Source of the DNA: Candidatus Heimdallarchaeota archaeon
Lineage (GTDB): Archaea > Asgardarchaeota > Heimdallarchaeia > Heimdallarchaeales > Heimdallarchaeaceae
Length of the DNA stretch: 37,691 bases
NCBI GenBank assembly: GCA_016839945.1
Contig: JAEOTE010000054.1
Location: 1-37,691 of the forward strand
Reading direction: 5' to 3'
Of the stretch, positions 8,322 through 16,755 are shown piece after piece (the first letter of the stretch is position 1; every line of letters starts with the position of its first letter). The translations under genes and the position numbers were made by a program. The notes under the pieces were generated by a model. That model saw only the letters and a program-made list of their open reading frames with translations, was not told the origin of the DNA and ran no database searches.

Positions 8322-8786
8322 ATGAATGACAAAGAAAAAATAGAGTTTTTTGTTAACCAGATTAATTTAGAAAAAGAAATTGTAGAAGCTGCAGAAAGTT
8401 CAATTAAAGATGTTAAGAATGAATTAGTTAGAGAATTGATTCTTGCGATTGCACTTGATTCGAAAAAACATGCAGGAATGCTAAATGCTCTTTTAACAAT
8501 AACTTCCTCTGTTCAACCTTTCATAGAAGAAGAAAAACTAGATGAGCTTTCAGAGAACATTGAAAAACATATTGAACTTGAAGCTAAAGCAATTGAAACC
8601 TATAAAGAAATACTTCCAGAATTAGAAAATGATCAAGAAAAAATAGTTATACAAGCCATATTAAGTGATGAGTTACGGCATCATGCTCTATTAAAAAGAA
8701 TCCTTACATCTATAAAAGAAAGAGAAGCTTTAACTCAAGAAGATTTCTGGGATTCAATAAAGGATGATTTCATTCCTCAATATTAG
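8322..8786 (+). CDS. Ferritin-like (rubrerythrin-type fold) protein
   Basis: 154 residues, all helical, preceded by AGGTGA eight bases upstream of the ATG. The two halves carry the ferritin-like metal-ligand pattern: Glu in NLEKEIVEAAE (about 17-25), LDSKKH (D46, H50), Glu in HIELEAKAIE (85-87) and SDELRHH (E117, H120). This suggests a four-helix bundle with a di-iron site, used in this superfamily for iron storage, peroxide reduction or oxygenation. There is no C-terminal rubredoxin domain, so electron delivery would need a separate protein. The ligand in the first helix pair is Asp rather than the more usual Glu. Specific role not determined. Confidence 0.75.
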   Translation: MNDKEKIEFFVNQINLEKEIVEAAESSIKDVKNELVRELILAIALDSKKHAGMLNALLTITSSVQPFIEEEKLDELSENIEKHIELEAKAIETYKEILPELENDQEKIVIQAILSDELRHHALLKRILTSIKEREALTQEDFWDSIKDDFIPQY

Positions 8787-8796
8787 CTTTTTTTTC
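8787..8796 (+). terminator. Oligo-T run after the ferritin-like gene
   Basis: A run of eight T residues begins two bases after the stop codon, the usual archaeal terminator form. Confidence 0.4.
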
Positions 8797-8844
8797 GAAT
8801 TCCCAACATTTATTAGTGTAATTGGTGTCTAAAAGATTGATTCT

Positions 8845-9717
8845 ATGAAAATGAAAGAGATAGGAACAAGAGGTTTACTATTTTCTTTTGATAATCCATA
8901 CAAGACCAATATTTATGTAATAAATGGCGAGAAATTCGTTTTTATTTGTGATACGTTCCTTGGACCTGATCCCATGAATGAGGTTATTAAAGAACTCAAG
9001 AAAAAAGGTTTTCTTCCTAAACCTGTAATAGTATTTAATTCTCATCATGACTATGACCACATTTGGGGAAACCAATGTTTCAAAGATTCTATAATAATGT
9101 CTCACGAAATGTGTTTAAATAAAATCGAAGATATCGGAGAAAAAGATTTAGAAGATTATAAAGATCATCAAAAAGGTGATGTTCAACTTACTTTACCTAA
9201 TGTGGTTTTTAAAGATAAGGTATTTTTTGAAGAAGAAGGAGTAGAGTTTTATCATACACCTGGACATACTGAAGACTCAGCTTCGTGTTTCGATCATATT
9301 GATGAAGTTTTGTTCGTAGGAGACAATCTTGAAACTCCTCTACCTTATATACGTATATTAGATATACCTGAATACATAGCTACACTAGAAGAATATCTGG
9401 AAAGGGAACCCGTTATTATACTGTCAGGACATGATGATATAATGTTTACAAATGAATTTCTTCAGCAAAATCTTAACTATTTGAAAGAATTTCAAGAGGA
9501 ATCTGTTGATAAAACTAATTTTACTCAGAAACATAAAGGAATACACTTTATGAATCTCCAACACATAGGGGAACTACTTAAAGAAAGAGGAGATATGATG
9601 GGAGCATTATCATATTATGAAGAAGCTCTAAATATACTGAAAGAGATTGAAAGTAGTCCCCAGATAGAGACTAAGAAGGAGGAGTTAAAGAAAATTATAG
9701 GGGAATTAAAAAAATAA
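8845..9717 (+). CDS. MBL-fold metallo-hydrolase with C-terminal TPR-like tail
   Basis: 290 residues. Metal-site motifs run in order: NSHHDYDH (H67, D69, D71, H72, the H-x-D-x-D-H variant), TPGH (H141), VGDN (D160) and SGHDD (H196). The order matches glyoxalase II-like hydrolases of the metallo-beta-lactamase superfamily. Residues ~233-270 (LQHIGELLKERGD then ALSYYEEALNILKE) look like a single TPR hairpin, suggesting a partner protein. Its N terminus (IGTRGLLF, NIYVIN) is clearly paralogous to the truncated gene at the right edge (37546). ATG at 8845 or 8851. Substrate unknown. Confidence 0.8.
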   Translation: MKMKEIGTRGLLFSFDNPYKTNIYVINGEKFVFICDTFLGPDPMNEVIKELKKKGFLPKPVIVFNSHHDYDHIWGNQCFKDSIIMSHEMCLNKIEDIGEKDLEDYKDHQKGDVQLTLPNVVFKDKVFFEEEGVEFYHTPGHTEDSASCFDHIDEVLFVGDNLETPLPYIRILDIPEYIATLEEYLEREPVIILSGHDDIMFTNEFLQQNLNYLKEFQEESVDKTNFTQKHKGIHFMNLQHIGELLKERGDMMGALSYYEEALNILKEIESSPQIETKKEELKKIIGELKK

Positions 9718-9781
9718 TTGATTAAAACTACTATTGAATTAAGTTTTTCGCACAAAAGTTTTAAAAATACCATGTTCAAGA

Positions 9782-9821
9782 TAGAGATATCTCTACTAGT
9801 ATAAATTTAGAACTAGTATAA
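9782..9821 (+). promoter_or_regulatory. Palindrome and direct repeats upstream of the ior operon
   Basis: TAGAGATATCTCTA (9782-9795) is a perfect 14-base palindrome. ACTAGTATAA occurs at 9795-9804 and again at 9812-9821, a 17-base period. A TATA-like CTATAATA at about 9826-9833 sits 23-30 bases before the iorA ATG. The repeats lie just upstream of it, as activator or repressor sites do in archaea. Confidence 0.45.
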
Positions 9822-9855
9822 CTATCTATAATATCGATTACAATGGTTAACGACA

Positions 9856-11766
9856 ATGAAAGCAGCAGATTCTAAAACAGATATAGATGTAGTTGAAGGA
9901 GAGGGGGAAGAAGTTCAGTTACTTATGGGTAACAGAGCAGTTGTTCAAGGTTTACTTGAAGCTAAAGTTGGCTTAACTACTGCTTATCCGGGAACTCCAA
10001 GCACTGAAATTCAAATGCAATTGTATAAGTTGCATCAAAAAGGGCAGCTTTATTTTGAGTTTTCAGTCAATGAAAAAGTAGCTTTTGAGATTGCAGGAGC
10101 AGCTGCACTTTCTGGTGTTCGATCAGCTGTAATAATGAAACATGTGGGATTGAATGTTGCCTCAGATTCATTAATGGCTCTTGCATATTTTGGAGTTATA
10201 GGAGGAATGGTAGTTGTTGTTGTTGATGACCCAGGATGTTTGTCTAGTCAAAATGAACAAGATTCTAGATTCTGGGGAAAATTCTCACACTTACCAATTT
10301 TGGAACCCTCAACTTCTCAAGAAATTAAAGACACAATAGTTCAAGCTTATGAATTATCTGAAAAGTATAACACAATAATCTTAGTTCGATTAACAAGCTT
10401 TACTTCATTAAATACTGCAGAAGTTAAGATGAAAGTTGTTGAAGAGAAGTTAGCAAAAGATGGTGACTTCTTCAAGGATATAAGATATGCACTTCCAGCA
10501 AGGTATGTTCTCCACAAAGGTTTGCATGCCATTCTTGAACAAATAAAAGAGGATGAGGACTTTTTAGGAAATAATGAGCTTAAATATGGAGATTCAATAT
10601 CTGATAGATTGATCATCACTCAAGGTGCTATCTATCCAATGGTTGAATACATGAGAAACCTCAATAATTTAGACATTCCTATTTTGAAGATAAATGCAAT
10701 TCATCCTTTAAATGAAAAACAAATTGGTGAATTTCTTAAGAAATACAAATACATCTACTTCGTTGAGGAACTTGAAAGCTATCTAGAAAGTGAAATATTA
10801 AGTATAATTGGTAAATACAACTTAAATTTGAAAGTATTTGGGAAAGAACAACTTGCTATTCCTGAAGAAAATAGAATTTTACCCGATGTATTAAGTGAAG
10901 CTTTCAAGAGGATTGCTACAGATCCGAATAATGAAGAAATATTTAAGGTTAAACCTCCAGTGCCATCTCCATATGCACATGTTTTTGGAAGAGTAGATCA
11001 ATTAATCCCCAGAACAATTCCACGTTTATGTGATGGTTGCTGTCATAGAGGTGCGTTCTATTCAATAAAGAGAGCAACTAAGAAAACAGACATAATTCCT
11101 TCTGATATAGGCTGTTACGCCTTAGGACAAGTGTTTCCTGTAGATATAGGAGATTTCTGGCTATGTATGGGAGCAAGCATAGGAACAGCAATAGGATTCT
11201 CATTAACAAATGATAAGCCTGTAGTAGCAGTTATAGGAGATGGAACATTCTTCCATGCAGGTATTCCTCCTCTTATTGACGCTGTTCTTTATAATCACAA
11301 CATTACAGTAGCGATTCTAAATAACTCTCTTACAGCTATGACTGGAGGACAACCCACTCCCAGCTCAGATGAGAAAAAAGCAAAAAATCAAAGACAGCTA
11401 GATATTGAGCAGGTAGTTCGAGGTTTAGGAGTTGAATATGTAAAATCAGTAAGAGTTGAAGACACAAAAGAAAATACCAAGATATTTAGAGAAGCAATGG
11501 CTCATGAAGGACCTTCAGTTGTAATTTTTAATGGTGAATGTGTTGTTGAGCTTTACAGACATAGTTTGGATTTAGGTGAAGCACCATATGTTGATGAAGA
11601 GCTCTGCAATATGTGTGGAACATGTTTTATTGAATTCTCTTGTCCTTCAATCATAAAGAAGGATGGTCAGATTGTTATTAGAGAAGATACGTGCACTGCA
11701 TGTAATATTTGTGTAGGAGTTTGCCCTCAAACTGCAATTATTCCTCGCAAGAAGAAGAAGGTGTAA
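9856..11766 (+). CDS. iorA: Indolepyruvate:ferredoxin oxidoreductase, alpha subunit
   Basis: 636 residues, close to the usual family length. The enzyme oxidatively decarboxylates aryl-2-oxoacids from Trp, Phe and Tyr breakdown to the acyl-CoA, reducing ferredoxin. Visible blocks are the N-terminal pyrimidine-binding domain (LMGNRAVVQG, TAYPGTPSTE), the RLCDGCCHRG motif, and the thiamine-diphosphate motif starting at GDGTFFHAG and ending near NNSLTAMTGGQPTP. The C-terminal ferredoxin has C584, C587, C590, C596 and C613, C616, C619, C623; the first cluster has a longer final gap, as is common in IorA. The first gene of a three-gene operon; iorB begins three bases after the stop. Confidence 0.95.
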   Translation: MKAADSKTDIDVVEGEGEEVQLLMGNRAVVQGLLEAKVGLTTAYPGTPSTEIQMQLYKLHQKGQLYFEFSVNEKVAFEIAGAAALSGVRSAVIMKHVGLNVASDSLMALAYFGVIGGMVVVVVDDPGCLSSQNEQDSRFWGKFSHLPILEPSTSQEIKDTIVQAYELSEKYNTIILVRLTSFTSLNTAEVKMKVVEEKLAKDGDFFKDIRYALPARYVLHKGLHAILEQIKEDEDFLGNNELKYGDSISDRLIITQGAIYPMVEYMRNLNNLDIPILKINAIHPLNEKQIGEFLKKYKYIYFVEELESYLESEILSIIGKYNLNLKVFGKEQLAIPEENRILPDVLSEAFKRIATDPNNEEIFKVKPPVPSPYAHVFGRVDQLIPRTIPRLCDGCCHRGAFYSIKRATKKTDIIPSDIGCYALGQVFPVDIGDFWLCMGASIGTAIGFSLTNDKPVVAVIGDGTFFHAGIPPLIDAVLYNHNITVAILNNSLTAMTGGQPTPSSDEKKAKNQRQLDIEQVVRGLGVEYVKSVRVEDTKENTKIFREAMAHEGPSVVIFNGECVVELYRHSLDLGEAPYVDEELCNMCGTCFIEFSCPSIIKKDGQIVIREDTCTACNICVGVCPQTAIIPRKKKKV

Positions 11767-11769
11767 GAA

Positions 11770-12393
11770 ATGAGTGGTAACGAAAATAAACCAATAAATA
11801 TTGCAATCGTAGGTTTAGGTGGTCAAGGAGTTATAACTCTTGCAAAGTTAATAGCAAACACCAATTTTATGTTAGGAAAGAAAGTATGCTATAATGAGCA
11901 GCATGGTTTGTCTCAAAGAGGGGGATCAGTTCAATCTTCTATAAGAATAAATGAAGCTGATAATCCTCTCTTTGCTGCTAAAGATACTGACTTTATAATA
12001 GGTCTAGAAAAGCTAGAAACTCTTCGATATCTATATTTAGCTAAAGAAGCTAAACCTAAAGTTTTAGTCTCAAATAGATACGATATAAGAACAACATCTG
12101 ATCTTGGTTTGGAAATGTTTCCAGAAAGTGATGATATTGATAAAGAGATATTGAAATATTCCTCTGCTACTTACATCTTTGATGCATTAGGCTTTGAAGC
12201 TAGTGTAAAATCAAAATTAAAACCAGTTAATGTAGCTGTTTTCTCTGTTTTGACCACATTCCCAGAATTAGGATTACCAACTGGAAAAGCAGAAGATTAT
12301 GTTATGGAATATCTAGGAAGAAATATCCTCTTGAAGCAAATAAATAAGAAAGCTTTCAAAGAGGGTCCAAAATGGATGAAGAAGGTGGAGTGA
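11770..12393 (+). CDS. iorB: Indolepyruvate:ferredoxin oxidoreductase, beta subunit
   Basis: 207 residues of the pyruvate-ferredoxin oxidoreductase gamma-domain type: it opens with IAIVGLGGQGVITLAKLIA and carries the conserved NEQHGLSQRGGSVQSSIRI segment that forms part of the CoA/2-oxoacid site. It pairs with IorA as an (alpha-beta)2 enzyme in the cytoplasm. The gap to iorA is three bases. Its 3' end contains the ribosome binding site of the next gene (GGTGGAG), indicating translational coupling through the operon. Confidence 0.94.
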   Translation: MSGNENKPINIAIVGLGGQGVITLAKLIANTNFMLGKKVCYNEQHGLSQRGGSVQSSIRINEADNPLFAAKDTDFIIGLEKLETLRYLYLAKEAKPKVLVSNRYDIRTTSDLGLEMFPESDDIDKEILKYSSATYIFDALGFEASVKSKLKPVNVAVFSVLTTFPELGLPTGKAEDYVMEYLGRNILLKQINKKAFKEGPKWMKKVE

Positions 12394-12398
12394 AAGAT

Positions 12399-13436
12399 AT
12401 GAAAATTGTAGTTGTTGGTCCAGGTGCTATTGGTTGTGCAGTAGCAGCTAGTGTTGCTCAAGAAGATACAGAAGTTTTCATTTTAGGTAGAGAGAGACAT
12501 AAAGAGTACTTCAAGAAAAATCCTGTAGTATACAAAAGTTATACAGGAGATTTTAGTTCTAAAGTAGAAGCTATCACAGTAGATGATTTAAAAAATGGTA
12601 ATGTAAAACCTGATGCGCTTTTCATAACATTGAAAGCAAATCCTACATTGGCTTTTGTTAAAGATTTAGAGGATGCATTGTCAAAAGATACTCATATTGT
12701 TTCACTTCAAAATGGTTTTACCGCACAAGATCTTTTTGATAAAACAAAGTTCGAGAATGTTTATCCCTGTGTAATCGGTTTCAATGTTCTTCTTGAAAAT
12801 GATGGAGTTGCAGTTCAAACTACTGATGGAGATATCATCGTAGGAAAACTTACAGCTGATATGTCTCCAGAGAAAGGCAAAGATGTCCCTGAATTTATTG
12901 TAAATGCTCTTTCTAAAATAGCTCCTACCTCAATCTCTGATAATATCGTTAGTGATGTTTGGATGAAAGTTATGATTAATTGTACAATTAATCCAATTTG
13001 TGCAATCGGTAACTTTGCGCTTGGAGAAATTGCATCTGACGTTTCTGGTCTCACATTAGCTTTGTGGACATGGAAAGAGTTAATCCATGTTGTTGATGCC
13101 TTGGAACTTAAGCTCAATCCATTCCAAGGAAGACTTTATCCTGAGATGCTTTATAATTATGACATAATCAGTTTTGGGATTGCAAGAACAGTAGTTACAA
13201 GAATGACAAGGGAAAACAAGGACGCAATAGTGTCAACTTTGCAAGATATACGAAATAACAAAACAACTGAAATAGACTATCTAAATGGTAAAGTAGTAGA
13301 GCTTGGAAAAGAATACAATGTAAAGATGCCTATTAATGAACTCCTAATTGAAACAATCAAGAAGCTAGAAAAAGGTGAATTAAAACCTTCAAAAGGATTG
13401 ATCAAGAAGCTCTATAATCAGATAGTTCTGAGTTAG
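12399..13436 (+). CDS. Ketopantoate reductase-like NAD(P)-dependent reductase (ApbA/PanE family)
   Basis: 345 residues from the ATG at 12399, preceded by GGTGGAG; an in-frame ATG at 12372 would overlap iorB and add nine residues before the natural beta strand. MKIVVVGPGAIGCAVA is a Rossmann nucleotide motif (G7-P-G9-A-I-G12). Further family landmarks are SLQNGF, DVWMKVMINCTINP (containing the likely catalytic Lys) and TEIDYLNGKVVELG near the end. Family members reduce 2-dehydropantoate to pantoate for CoA synthesis. Placement after iorAB, which consumes CoA and 2-oxoacids, could mean pantoate supply or reduction of another 2-oxoacid. Family call good, substrate less certain. Confidence 0.82.
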   Translation: MKIVVVGPGAIGCAVAASVAQEDTEVFILGRERHKEYFKKNPVVYKSYTGDFSSKVEAITVDDLKNGNVKPDALFITLKANPTLAFVKDLEDALSKDTHIVSLQNGFTAQDLFDKTKFENVYPCVIGFNVLLENDGVAVQTTDGDIIVGKLTADMSPEKGKDVPEFIVNALSKIAPTSISDNIVSDVWMKVMINCTINPICAIGNFALGEIASDVSGLTLALWTWKELIHVVDALELKLNPFQGRLYPEMLYNYDIISFGIARTVVTRMTRENKDAIVSTLQDIRNNKTTEIDYLNGKVVELGKEYNVKMPINELLIETIKKLEKGELKPSKGLIKKLYNQIVLS

Positions 13437-13530
13437 AGTTTCTTCACAAAAGAGTTTCATGAGTTAAATTTTTTAACTAAGAGGTACACTTAAGTGTGAG
13501 AAATTTTGAAAATATAATATAAAATTAGAA

Positions 13531-13863
13531 GTGATAAATTTGAAGATTGCAGAATTAGAACCAGATAAGAATTTTGACATTGTCAAAGTAAGAATTATAT
13601 CAAAACAAGGACCTCGTCAAGTTGAAGCTAGAGGACAAACATTGTTTGTTTGGGATATTTTAGTAGTTGATGATACAGACTCAATAGTCTTAACCTTATG
13701 GGGTGCTCAAGCAGGAGAGAAATACAACGTAGGAGACATTGTAACTATTGAAAATGGCTGGTGTAAAATGTTTCAAGACAAAAAACAAATCACCTTAGGT
13801 CGAAATGGAAAAATGTTTCCTGCTGAAGATGATCCAAGCATTCCAACAAGCGTTCCTGAATAA
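13531..13863 (+). CDS. OB-fold single-stranded DNA-binding protein (archaeal SSB/RPA-like)
   Basis: 110 residues with a GTG start (a TTG three codons later is the alternative). The pattern is a single OB fold: KVRIISKQGPRQV, then a strand-rich WDILVVDDTDSIVLTLWG and the closing GDIVTIENGWCKMF. This resembles short archaeal SSB proteins and the human SOSS-B subunits. The acidic/Pro tail (PAEDDPSIPTSVPE) is short compared with crenarchaeal SSB tails, which carry protein-interaction sites. It would bind ssDNA in replication or repair; nucleic-acid preference cannot be told from sequence. It converges on the GNAT gene behind it. Confidence 0.75.
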   Translation: MINLKIAELEPDKNFDIVKVRIISKQGPRQVEARGQTLFVWDILVVDDTDSIVLTLWGAQAGEKYNVGDIVTIENGWCKMFQDKKQITLGRNGKMFPAEDDPSIPTSVPE

Positions 13864-13868
13864 AAGAG

Positions 13869-13890
13869 AAAAGAAATTTAGATTTCTTTT
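13869..13890. terminator. Bidirectional hairpin between convergent ssb and GNAT genes
   Basis: AAAAGAAAT, loop TTAG, ATTTCTTTT: perfect 9-base arms with a 4-base loop. It lies just past the SSB stop and overlaps the stop of the opposing GNAT gene. T-rich arms on both strands fit termination in both directions. Confidence 0.5.
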
Positions 13891-14753
13891 TCAAATGTTG
13901 TACCTTTTCCATCAAACTTGAAACCATATTTCTCATAGGTGGGAATGATATTTTTAGTTTGATGATTGAAGAACATTTGTAATCTTTCTACTCCTTTTTC
14001 TTTACTTTTTTCTACAATTTCTGCTAACAATGCTTTCTTTACTTCATCTTCTCCAAAAATATATCCATTAATCGCTAGTTTGGGATCATCTGTAAGATAA
14101 GCTAAAGCTCTACCAACTATCTTGTCATCTTTTCGAACGATTAAATGAGCAATCACTCCATCAAAATTCTTAATAGTTTCAAAATTTTGCTTAGCTGCTT
14201 CTTCTGTGTAACCATATTTTTTCATAAAAATCTCTACCATTGGTTCAACATCTTTTTCGTAATCAAATGATAGAACTTCTATTTTGTCATCTTTTTCTAT
14301 TGAGAGATCTTTTACATTTGCTAAATAAATATAGAAACTATCATCTCTCTTCTTGAAATTCCATTTTTTGACTAATTCTAATGCATTCCCCCAATGGTCT
14401 GAAGCTTCAGCTCTTATCTTCTTAATTCCTTTTTTCTTAAAAACCTCAACTATTTCGTTAAATAGTAGTTCTTCTGCATCTTTATGTTCAGAAATAACAA
14501 AAGGTAGTCTAAGAAATCCAAATTTTTCTTCTTCTGTTTCAGTAACTGCAGCTGTCAAAAATCCAACAAGTTTGTCATCCTTAAAACAGTATAATCTTGT
14601 TTCTGGATCAAAACCCTCTTGAGAGTATGCTTGCTTTAATTGTTCAACAGGTGTTTGACCAAAATATTTCCAATCTTTAACTACTTCTGATCCTACCTTA
14701 AACTGATTTTCAATAAACTCTTCTTGGTATTGTTTAATTATATATTCTGACAT
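13878..14753 (-). CDS. Tandem GNAT-family acetyltransferase
   Basis: 291 residues that split into two GNAT-like halves. The N-terminal half (about 1-145) has the strand-turn DDKLVGFLTAAV, a helix-rich segment and the late WNFKKRDDSFYIYL strand. The C-terminal half (about 155-291) has KDDKIVGRALAYL, then the helix AEIVEKSKEKG and the closing PTYEKYGFKFDG, the typical GNAT motif B ending. GNAT proteins move the acetyl group of acetyl-CoA to an amine; in two-domain forms often only one half is active. The Q/R-x-x-G-x-G/A phosphate loop is weak in both halves, so activity is uncertain. A second, unrelated double GNAT lies at 30260. Confidence 0.65.
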   Translation of the reverse strand: MSEYIIKQYQEEFIENQFKVGSEVVKDWKYFGQTPVEQLKQAYSQEGFDPETRLYCFKDDKLVGFLTAAVTETEEEKFGFLRLPFVISEHKDAEELLFNEIVEVFKKKGIKKIRAEASDHWGNALELVKKWNFKKRDDSFYIYLANVKDLSIEKDDKIEVLSFDYEKDVEPMVEIFMKKYGYTEEAAKQNFETIKNFDGVIAHLIVRKDDKIVGRALAYLTDDPKLAINGYIFGEDEVKKALLAEIVEKSKEKGVERLQMFFNHQTKNIIPTYEKYGFKFDGKGTTFEKEI

Positions 14754-14812
14754 GACTTGATAAAATCATAGGTATTTATAAAATTCTGCTCCTTTAACTG
14801 AAACAGAACTCT

Positions 14813-15160
14813 CTAGCATGTTAAGTGAAGTGCAGCTGCTACAATTTTATTTTCTTTTACTAGTTTATTATACTCTTCTACTGCTTCAGATGTTTTTTTA
14901 GCAACAACTACAATATTTCTTTCATTCAGCTTTTGAATGACATCAGAAGGAACATTCATCTTACCATAAGAACCAGTACCAACAACTAAAACATCTATTT
15001 TTTTCTCATCAAGAATAGCTAAATCCTCTAAATGCAGAGAATGACCGTCTTTTCTCCACCATTTAGTTTTTATTTCATCGGGAAAGATAATTAAATCTCT
15101 AGAAAATGTTTCACCACCCACAACAATCTTACCAAAGCGATATTTGTCTATGGTATTCAT
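14813..15160 (-). CDS. Mth938/NDUFAF3-like protein (DUF498 fold)
   Basis: 115 residues from the ATG at 15160, which lies about 25 bases after a TATA-like TTAAAATTTTAA (15178-15192) and so is probably leaderless; a GTG three codons upstream (15169) is in frame. The sequence follows the DUF498 pattern: YRFGKIVVGGETFSRDLIIF, a WWRKDGHSL segment, VLVVGTGSYGKMNVP, then a helix and VVAKKTSEAVEEYNKL, ending in ALHLTC. Homologs in bacteria and archaea are small single-domain proteins, and the eukaryotic ones (NDUFAF3, AAMDC) act in complex I assembly or are uncharacterised. No complex I genes are near. Biochemical role unknown. Confidence 0.8.
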   Translation of the reverse strand: MNTIDKYRFGKIVVGGETFSRDLIIFPDEIKTKWWRKDGHSLHLEDLAILDEKKIDVLVVGTGSYGKMNVPSDVIQKLNERNIVVVAKKTSEAVEEYNKLVKENKIVAAALHLTC

Positions 15161-15270
15161 TTTATTCACATTTATTGGTTTAAAATTTTAATATGTAGAC
15201 ATTGGGATATCTTTAATTAATACTTCCTATCAATATTCACATAGCCAGAATTAAATAAAAAGGTGAAAAA

Positions 15271-16053
15271 ATGGAACCATTTGTAGTTACAATAATTATA
15301 GCTGTATGTTCTGTAATTGGTGGTATTATTGTTATCTTGCTATTAGCAGGAATAAGAATAACAATGGAATATGAACGACTTGTAGTTTTTAGATTGGGGC
15401 ACTATAAACGAACCATTGGACCTGGTTTAGTCTATGTAACACCAATAGTAGAATCAGCAAGAAAAGTTGATCTGAGGATTATTACGCAAGATATTCCCAG
15501 ACAAGAAGTCATGACAAAAGATAACATTCCAGTTTTAGCTAATACTGTTGTTTACTTCAAGGTTGAGAGACCTGCTGATGCAGTAATTAAAATAGAGAAT
15601 TATGTTTACGCAGTTAGACAATATACCCAAGCAGCATTACGAGATACAATGGGGACTATGGAACTCGATCAGGTGTTAATAGAACGTGATAGGATTGCTA
15701 ACGATATACGACAAATTGTTGATAAGGAAACCAGTGAATGGGGAATTGACATTCAAAGCATTAAAATCCAAGAAATTGAATTGCCAGCTGAAATGAAACG
15801 AGCTTTTGCTAAACAAGCTGAAGCTGAAAGAGAAAAACGAGCTGTTATTATTCAATCCGAAGGAGAAGCAATTGCTGCCAAGAATCTTGCAGCTGCTGCT
15901 CAAATGCTATCTAAAGAAAGAGGCGCACTAGCTCTTAGAACATTGCAAACCATAAGAGATATAGCTCAAGATCCAAGTGAAAAAATTGTTATATTTATGC
16001 CTAATGACCTTTCTGAAGGAATAACTGAAATTGTTAAGAAAACCAAAAAATAA
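15271..16053 (+). CDS. Slipin (stomatin/SPFH-domain membrane protein)
   Basis: 260 residues, AGGTGA six bases before the ATG. An N-terminal hydrophobic hairpin (about 5-28) is followed by the SPFH domain, with EYERLVVFRLG, GPGLVYVTP, KVDLRI, and the coiled-coil helix RAFAKQAEAEREKRAVIIQSE-type pattern (about 170-190). The C terminus ends in FMPNDL, a common slipin tail. These proteins form cage-like oligomers on membranes and modulate proteases or channels. The usual NfeD partner gene is absent; instead a HUMPS-family gene starts 11 bases downstream on the same strand. Confidence 0.9.
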   Translation: MEPFVVTIIIAVCSVIGGIIVILLLAGIRITMEYERLVVFRLGHYKRTIGPGLVYVTPIVESARKVDLRIITQDIPRQEVMTKDNIPVLANTVVYFKVERPADAVIKIENYVYAVRQYTQAALRDTMGTMELDQVLIERDRIANDIRQIVDKETSEWGIDIQSIKIQEIELPAEMKRAFAKQAEAEREKRAVIIQSEGEAIAAKNLAAAAQMLSKERGALALRTLQTIRDIAQDPSEKIVIFMPNDLSEGITEIVKKTKK

Positions 16054-16064
16054 GAGGGAAAGAC

Positions 16065-16733
16065 TTGCTCGAACCCAATACTCGCTATATACAAATAGCA
16101 TTCAATCGCGATGCTTCTCAAGTGAGAAGGATTTTACCAAAGATCCCATATGATCCTAGAATAATTATTGAAGCAGGAACTCCATACATAAAATTAACTG
16201 GAGCAGCAGGTATTCGATTGATAAGAAGAATGTGGAAAGGTATGGTTGTTGCTGATCTCAAAGTAACTGATGGAGCAGTTAGAGAGATTTTGTTTGCAAG
16301 CAGATCTGGTGCAAATGCAGTTACAGTGATGGGTTCAGCTCCAACTGTAACTATAGATTTATTCAACGCTAATTGTGCTAGACTTGGTGTATATTCTATG
16401 ATAGATATGTTAGGTGTCACTGATCCACTTCGAAAACTCCTTCCTCTGAGAAATAAACCCGATTTTATTGTTATCCATAAAGGAAGAGATGAAGAAGCTG
16501 ATGCTCGAAGTATAATACGTTACAAGGATATTTCTAAAGTGCATTCCAAGTATAAAACATTCATTGCAGTTGCAGGTGGTTTAGAACCACACAGTGTTAG
16601 ATCAGCTTTTTTCAATGGAGCTGATGTAGCTGTCTTGAATGTAATTGCAGCAGATGATCCAAATGCAGGATTACATGAAAACGATGATTTCCCAAATCTA
16701 ATTCCTGCGATTCTTCGGGAAGTAGGAAAATAG
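16065..16733 (+). CDS. HUMPS-family decarboxylase/synthase (OMPDC superfamily, HPS-like)
   Basis: 222 residues; the TTG start follows GAGGGA seven bases upstream. The phosphate-barrel family marks are EAGTP (E36), ADLKVTD with the D64-x-K66-x-x-D69 catalytic motif, HKGRDEE (H138) and AVAGGL (170-172). EAGTP and the H-x-G-x-D segment point to the hexulose-6-phosphate synthase/keto-gulonate-phosphate decarboxylase group rather than to pyrimidine OMP decarboxylase. In archaea such enzymes commonly make pentoses from hexulose phosphates and need a PHI isomerase, which is not seen here. Probably translated with the slipin. The exact reaction is not settled. Confidence 0.72.
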   Translation: MLEPNTRYIQIAFNRDASQVRRILPKIPYDPRIIIEAGTPYIKLTGAAGIRLIRRMWKGMVVADLKVTDGAVREILFASRSGANAVTVMGSAPTVTIDLFNANCARLGVYSMIDMLGVTDPLRKLLPLRNKPDFIVIHKGRDEEADARSIIRYKDISKVHSKYKTFIAVAGGLEPHSVRSAFFNGADVAVLNVIAADDPNAGLHENDDFPNLIPAILREVGK

Positions 16734-16734
16734 A

Positions 16735-16755
16735 TTTTTTTCTTTCTTTTTTATT
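16735..16755 (+). terminator. T-rich terminator after the HUMPS gene
   Basis: Consecutive T runs directly follow the stop and reach the stop of the opposing MBL gene at 16756. Confidence 0.45.

Noticed and set aside
13878-14753. Single-domain GNAT with a disordered N terminus
   Set aside because: Both halves have GNAT-like strand and helix order, so a tandem-domain protein is the simpler reading.
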